NCBI RefSeq assembly: GCF_029626145.1
Contig: NZ_JARUBJ010000002.1
Location: forward strand, 2,696,501 to 2,760,500
Direction: 5' to 3'
Source: Micromonospora sp. WMMD961
GTDB lineage: Bacteria > Actinomycetota > Actinomycetes > Mycobacteriales > Micromonosporaceae
DNA: 64,000 bases
Part shown: positions 60,508 to 64,000 of the stretch, in pieces
Numbering within the stretch: position 1 is the stretch's first letter
Layout: each line of letters begins with the position of its first letter
Program-made: the position numbers and the translations under genes
The notes under the pieces: generated by a model
Told to the model about the DNA's origin: nothing
The model's input: the letters and a program-made list of their open reading frames with translations, nothing else
The model's database searches: none

Positions 60508-60578
60508 ACCTTCTCCGCGCCGCGCGCGGACCCACGACACCACCGCGCCGCGGGCGCGGCACCGCAAGGAGTACGCCG

Positions 60579-61907
60579 ATGAGCAAGCCCACGCCCATCT
60601 CCGGGTTCCCGGAGTGGACCCCCGGCCAGCGGATGATCGAGCAGTTCGTGCTGGACCGGATCCGGGCCACCTTCGAGCTGTACGGCTTCGCGCCGCTGGA
60701 GACCCGCGCGGTGGAGCCGCTGGACCAGTTGCTGCGCAAGGGCGAGACCTCGAAGGAGGTCTACGTGATCCGGCGGTTGCACGCCGACGCGGAGGGCGCG
60801 GGCGGCGACGACCAGCTCGGCCTGCACTTCGACCTGACCGTGCCGTTCGCCCGGTACGTGCTGGAGAACGCCGGCAAGCTGGCCTTCCCGTTCCGTCGCT
60901 ACCAGATCCAGAAGGTGTGGCGGGGTGAGCGGCCGCAGGAGGGCCGCTACCGGGAGTTCGTCCAGGCCGACATCGACATCGTCGACCGGGACACCCTGGC
61001 CCCGCACCACGAGGCGGAGATGCCCCTGGTCATCGGGGACGCGCTGCGGTCGTTGCCGATCCCGCCGGTGACGATCCAGGTGAACAACCGCAAGATCTGC
61101 GAGGGCTTCTACCGGGGCATCGGGCTGACCGACCCGGAGGCGGCGCTGCGCGCGGTCGACAAGCTCGACAAGATCGGCCCGGCGAAGGTGGCCGAGCTGT
61201 TGGCGCAGACAGCCGGGGCGAGCGAGGCGCAGGCCAAGGCGTGCCTGGCGCTGGCCGAGATCTCCGCTCCGGACGCCTCGTTCGCGGACGCCGTGCGCGC
61301 CCTCGGCGTGAGCGACCCGCTGCTCGACGAGGGCATCGACGAGCTGGTCCGGGTGGTGGAGACCGCCGCCGAGCACTCGCCCGGCCTCTGCGTCGCGGAC
61401 CTGCGCATCGCCCGTGGTCTGGACTACTACACCGGCACCGTCTACGAGACGCAGCTGCGCGGCTACGAGCGGTTCGGCTCGATCTGCTCCGGCGGCCGGT
61501 ACGACAACCTGGCCAGCGCGGGCGCCGTCTCGTACCCCGGGGTGGGGATCTCGATCGGGGTGACCCGGCTGCTCGGGCTGCTCTTCGGCGCGGGGGAGCT
61601 GTCGGTCTCCCGGGAGGTGCCGACCGCCGTGCTCGTCGCGGTGACCAACGAGGAGCAGCGGACGGCCAGCAACCGGGTCGCCGAGGCGTTGCGGCGGCGC
61701 GGCGTGCCGACCGAGGTGTCGCCGAGCGCCGCGAAGTTCGGTAAGCAGATCCGCTACGCCGAGCGGCGCGGCATCCCGTACGTCTGGTTCCCCGGTGTCG
61801 ACTCAGCGCCCGACGAGGTGAAGGACATCCGCTCGGGTGAGCAGGTCACGGCCGGTGCGCAGGAGTGGATGCCACCTCTGGAGGACCTGAAGCCGACGGT
61901 CGGCTGA
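60579..61907 (+). CDS. hisS: Histidine-tRNA ligase
   Basis: A 442-residue class II aminoacyl-tRNA synthetase. Motif 2 region is FRRYQIQKVWRGERPQEGRYREF near residues 105-127, the histidine-specific stretches are RGLDYYTGTVYE (about 279-290) and ICSGGRYDNL (about 300-309), and the C-terminal anticodon domain starts near 340. ATG preceded by AAGGAG. It charges tRNA-His. End of the conserved ruv-to-hisS block. Confidence 0.97.
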   Translation: MSKPTPISGFPEWTPGQRMIEQFVLDRIRATFELYGFAPLETRAVEPLDQLLRKGETSKEVYVIRRLHADAEGAGGDDQLGLHFDLTVPFARYVLENAGKLAFPFRRYQIQKVWRGERPQEGRYREFVQADIDIVDRDTLAPHHEAEMPLVIGDALRSLPIPPVTIQVNNRKICEGFYRGIGLTDPEAALRAVDKLDKIGPAKVAELLAQTAGASEAQAKACLALAEISAPDASFADAVRALGVSDPLLDEGIDELVRVVETAAEHSPGLCVADLRIARGLDYYTGTVYETQLRGYERFGSICSGGRYDNLASAGAVSYPGVGISIGVTRLLGLLFGAGELSVSREVPTAVLVAVTNEEQRTASNRVAEALRRRGVPTEVSPSAAKFGKQIRYAERRGIPYVWFPGVDSAPDEVKDIRSGEQVTAGAQEWMPPLEDLKPTVG

Positions 61908-61939
61908 GTGTCTCCACTGGCGCTAACGGCCGCGGGGAC

Positions 61940-61968
61940 CTACGGTAGCGTAAGTTACGCCACCGTAG
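61940..61968. promoter_or_regulatory. Operator upstream of the acyl-ACP desaturase
   Basis: Fourteen-base arms CTACGGTAGCGTAA and TTACGCCACCGTAG around a single G, one mismatch, ending 10 bp before the GTG. The size and symmetry fit a TetR-type lipid regulator encoded elsewhere. Confidence 0.65.
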
Positions 61969-61978
61969 GGAGTTTCTC

Positions 61979-62920
61979 GTGACCGTCAGCACCACACTGA
62001 GTCAGACCGCACTGCTCGTCGAGTTGGAGCCGGTGGTTGCCCGCAACCTGGACCGGCACCTCTCGCTGGCCAAGGAGTGGTTCCCGCACGAGTACGTGCC
62101 GTGGAGCGAGGGGCGCACCTTCGACGGGCCGCTCGGCGGCGAGGCGTGGTCACCGACCGACTCGACGATCCCGGACGTGGCCCGCACCGCGCTGATCGTG
62201 AACCTGCTGACCGAGGACAACCTGCCCTCGTACCACCACGAGATCGCCACCCTGTTCGGCCGTGACGGCGCGTGGGGCACCTGGGTGCACCGGTGGACCG
62301 CGGAGGAGGGCCGGCACGGGGTCGCGATCCGCGACTACCTGACCGTCACCCGCGCCGTCGACCCGGTGGCGTTGGAGCGGGCCCGGATGACGCACATGTC
62401 GGAGGGCTACACCAACGCCCACGGCGACGAGGTGCTGCACTCGCTGGCGTACGTCTCGTTCCAGGAGTTGGCCACCCGGATCTCGCACCGCAACACCGGC
62501 AAGGCCACCGGCGATCCCGCCTGCGAGGCGTTGTTGGCCCGGGTGGCCGCCGACGAGAACCTGCACATGGTCTTCTACCGCAACCTGCTCGCCGCCGCGT
62601 TCGAGCTGGCTCCGAGTCAGGCCATGCGCGCCGTCGCCGACGTGGTGGCCGACTTCCAGATGCCGGGCAGCGGCATCGACGGCTTCGCCCGCAAGTCCGT
62701 GGCGATCGCCCTGGCCGGCATCTACGACCTGCGCCAGCACCGCGACGAGGTGTTGCAGCCGGTGCTGCGTCAGTGGGACGTCTTCAACGTGACCGGCCTC
62801 GACGCCGACGGTGAAGCCGCCCGCGAGCAGCTCGCCGCCCAGCTGGCGAACCTGGACCGCGCCGCGAGCCGCTTCGAGGAGAAGCGCGACGCCCGAGCCT
62901 CCCGCCTAGCCCTCCGCTAA
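61979..62920 (+). CDS. Acyl-ACP desaturase (ferritin-like diiron enzyme)
   Basis: A 313-residue soluble desaturase of the stearoyl-ACP type. The diiron ligands appear as two E-x2-H motifs, Glu110-His113 (EEGRHG) and Glu193-His196 (DENLHM), with further glutamates near 79 and 163. It introduces a cis double bond into acyl-ACP or acyl-CoA, needing ferredoxin or flavodoxin. Preceded by a near-perfect 29-bp operator, so it is probably tied to fatty-acid status. TAGGGAG precedes the GTG. Confidence 0.9.
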   Translation: MTVSTTLSQTALLVELEPVVARNLDRHLSLAKEWFPHEYVPWSEGRTFDGPLGGEAWSPTDSTIPDVARTALIVNLLTEDNLPSYHHEIATLFGRDGAWGTWVHRWTAEEGRHGVAIRDYLTVTRAVDPVALERARMTHMSEGYTNAHGDEVLHSLAYVSFQELATRISHRNTGKATGDPACEALLARVAADENLHMVFYRNLLAAAFELAPSQAMRAVADVVADFQMPGSGIDGFARKSVAIALAGIYDLRQHRDEVLQPVLRQWDVFNVTGLDADGEAAREQLAAQLANLDRAASRFEEKRDARASRLALR

Positions 62921-62958
62921 CCCCAACCCCGCCCCCACCCCCACCCCCGGTCCCGCCC

Positions 62959-63021
62959 CGTTGATCATGAAGTTATTGCCACTCGCGTCGGCGTGTCATG
63001 GCGATAACTTCATGATCAACG
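62959..63021. repeat. Hairpin repeat with flanking C and G runs, bidirectional terminator
   Basis: Twenty-three-base arms (62959-62981 and 62999-63021, one T-G wobble) with a 17-base loop. C-rich sequence precedes it from 62923, and a (GGGGT)n run of potential G-quadruplex type follows at 63029-63051, ending at the thioesterase stop. The left arm opens CGTTGATCATGAAGTTATTG, which I recall as a recurrent Micromonospora intergenic element. Confidence 0.75.
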
Positions 63022-63051
63022 CGTTTCCGGGGTGGGGTGGGGTGGGGTGGG

Positions 63052-63558
63052 TCAGGTTTGGGGGAGGAGGAGGCAGGTGCTGGTGGCGTGGGCTATCAGG
63101 CGGGCGTTCGCGTCGGTGATGCGGGCCTCGGCCAGAGCCGTGCGCCGGCCGCGTTGCAACACCGTTCCCTCGCAGCGCAGCGTGCCGCTCTCGACGGTGA
63201 CCGGGCGCAGGAACTTCACGTTGAGATCCAGCGAGGTGTAGCCGACGCCGGCGGGCAGGGTGGTGTGCACGGCGCACCCGGCGGCGGTGTCCAGCAGGGT
63301 CGAGAGCACGCCGCCGTGGACGGTGCCGAGTGGGTTGTAGTGGAACTCCTGCGGGGTCAGCTCGACGACTACCCGACCCTCGTCGGCCTCCATCCGGGTC
63401 ATGTCCAGAAGGTGCATCACCGGCGGCGCGGCCAGTTCGCCGGCGATCATCGCCCGGAGCATGTCGAGGCCGCCGCGTCGGCCGACCTGGGCCGCGTTGA
63501 CCGACGGGTCCGCCCAGGTGAAGGTACGGCTGCGCGCTGGTTCCTGCGTCTGCGTCAT
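63052..63558 (-). CDS. PaaI-family hotdog-fold thioesterase
   Basis: A 168-residue acyl-CoA thioesterase-like protein. The hotdog core spans residues 60-165, with the active-site region HYNPLGTVHGGVLSTLLDTAAG carrying the family HGG motif, then LNVKFLRPV. It would hydrolyse an aromatic or short acyl-CoA. The ATG at 63558 is centred in a 21-bp palindrome, so control may be by a regulator binding at the start codon; the divergent HxlR gene is the neighbour. Confidence 0.87.
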   Translation of the reverse strand: MTQTQEPARSRTFTWADPSVNAAQVGRRGGLDMLRAMIAGELAAPPVMHLLDMTRMEADEGRVVVELTPQEFHYNPLGTVHGGVLSTLLDTAAGCAVHTTLPAGVGYTSLDLNVKFLRPVTVESGTLRCEGTVLQRGRRTALAEARITDANARLIAHATSTCLLLPQT

Positions 63559-63568
63559 GGACGCAGAC
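63548..63568. promoter_or_regulatory. Palindrome over the thioesterase start codon
   Basis: GTCTGCGTC-ATG-GACGCAGAC: nine-base perfect arms around the bases of the start codon. A candidate operator for the HxlR protein, or an RNA hairpin hiding the start. Confidence 0.5.
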
Positions 63569-63601
63569 TGGCAGCCGGTTGCTGAGTCTGTCAACGAGAT
63601 C

Positions 63602-63607
63602 TAGCCT
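63602..63607 (+). promoter_or_regulatory. -10 element of the HxlR gene (leaderless)
   Basis: TAGCCT six bases before the ATG at 63614. Confidence 0.45.
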
Positions 63608-63613
63608 GGTCCG

Positions 63614-64000
63614 ATGCGACCTCCGGCTCTGGACTGGTCAGTGGAGAACTGCACCATCGCCCGCGCGATGGAGGTCCTCGGTGAGCGGTGGACGCTCGTG
63701 GTCCTCCGCGAGGTGTTCACCGGCGTACGCCGCTTCGACGACATGCGGGTACGCACCGGCATTCCGCGCCAGGTGCTGACCAACCGGCTCGCCAGCCTGG
63801 TGGAGCAGGGCGTGCTGAGTCGCGAGCCGTACCGGGAGCCCGGCAGTCGGCTGCGTCACGAGTACCGGCTGACGGAGAAGGGGCTGGATCTGTGGCCCGT
63901 GCTGGTCGCCGTCCTGGGATGGGGTGACCGGTACCTCGCCGACGCGGAGGGCCCGCCGCTCAGCGTCACCCACCGCGACTGCGGGGCCGAGGTCCGCGCC
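63614..64000 (+). CDS. HxlR-family transcriptional regulator (truncated by window end)
   Basis: The first 129 codons of a MarR/HxlR-type winged-helix regulator. The family start is clear: CTIARAMEVLGERWTLVVLREVFTGVRRFDDM, then IPRQVLTNRLASLVEQGVL and YRLTEKGLDLWPVL. The frame is open to the last base of the window, so the stop lies outside. Divergent from the thioesterase and probably its regulator. The ATG is set by a leaderless-type promoter. Confidence 0.9.
   Translation, partial: MRPPALDWSVENCTIARAMEVLGERWTLVVLREVFTGVRRFDDMRVRTGIPRQVLTNRLASLVEQGVLSREPYREPGSRLRHEYRLTEKGLDLWPVLVAVLGWGDRYLADAEGPPLSVTHRDCGAEVRA

Overview
The window is high-GC actinobacterial chromosome. Gene content, GTG starts, leaderless promoters and gene order point to Micromonosporaceae (Micromonospora-like); this is inferred from recalled features, not from a search. 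The stretch ruvC-ruvA-ruvB-yajC-secD-secF-apt-rel-cyclophilin-glyoxalase-like-hisS is the block I recall as conserved across Actinobacteria, including mycobacteria, and is housekeeping core. The left two thirds is mixed: core genes (dnaE) among regulators, transporters and metabolic cassettes. I see no rRNA, tRNA, CRISPR array, prophage or polyketide/NRPS cluster.

Layout. 1-1.35 kb: an XRE/DUF5753 regulator with its DUF397 partner, then a transposase C-terminal remnant. 1.36-4 kb: TetR with a divergent SDR/SnoaL pair and a DUF402 protein. 4-9.6 kb: a minus-strand series PadR, HAAS-type membrane protein, sensor kinase, LuxR-type regulator and ABC-2 exporter. 9.8-16.8 kb: YciO-type protein, GNAT, dnaE, and an ABC-F gene preceded by a small upstream ORF. 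16.9-20.7 kb: a CitA/DcuS-like two-component system divergent from a dicarboxylate symporter. 20.9-27 kb: AraC, an orphan SLATT-like membrane protein, a FAD monooxygenase and a FUSC exporter. 27-27.5 kb: remnants of an SDR and a TetR gene meeting at a deletion scar. 27.6-33.3 kb: a class V aminotransferase, then acyl-CoA dehydrogenase / TetR / aldehyde dehydrogenase / alcohol dehydrogenase, apparently one regulon sharing a 19-bp operator. 33.4-37.2 kb: two coupled SDRs, a CGNR-type regulator, a GNAT and an SPFH protein. 37.4-42.1 kb: a five-gene branched-chain-amino-acid-type ABC importer. 42.2-45.1 kb: a stand-alone B12-binding protein, an MFS exporter and its TetR, with two tandem operators. 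45.2-48 kb: 3-hydroxybutyrate dehydrogenase and a GAF-PucR regulator. 48.2-61.9 kb: the conserved ruv-sec-apt-rel-hisS block. 62-64 kb: acyl-ACP desaturase, a hotdog thioesterase and a divergent HxlR regulator cut by the window end.

The most informative signals are non-coding: an upstream ORF with a strong ribosome site before the ABC-F gene; a shared AAACT-N9-AGTTT operator at two promoters; paired 9-7-9 operators before the MFS pump; a 36-bp perfect palindrome inside a TetR reading frame; a 42-bp perfect palindrome that includes a stop codon; several long hairpin elements that look like dispersed intergenic repeats; and six promoters with TAnnnT six or seven bases before the start codon, indicating leaderless transcripts. 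I did not find a clear new multi-gene system. The best candidates for under-described biology are the XRE/DUF397 pair beside a transposon scar, the orphan SLATT protein, and the B12-protein/MFS/TetR cassette.
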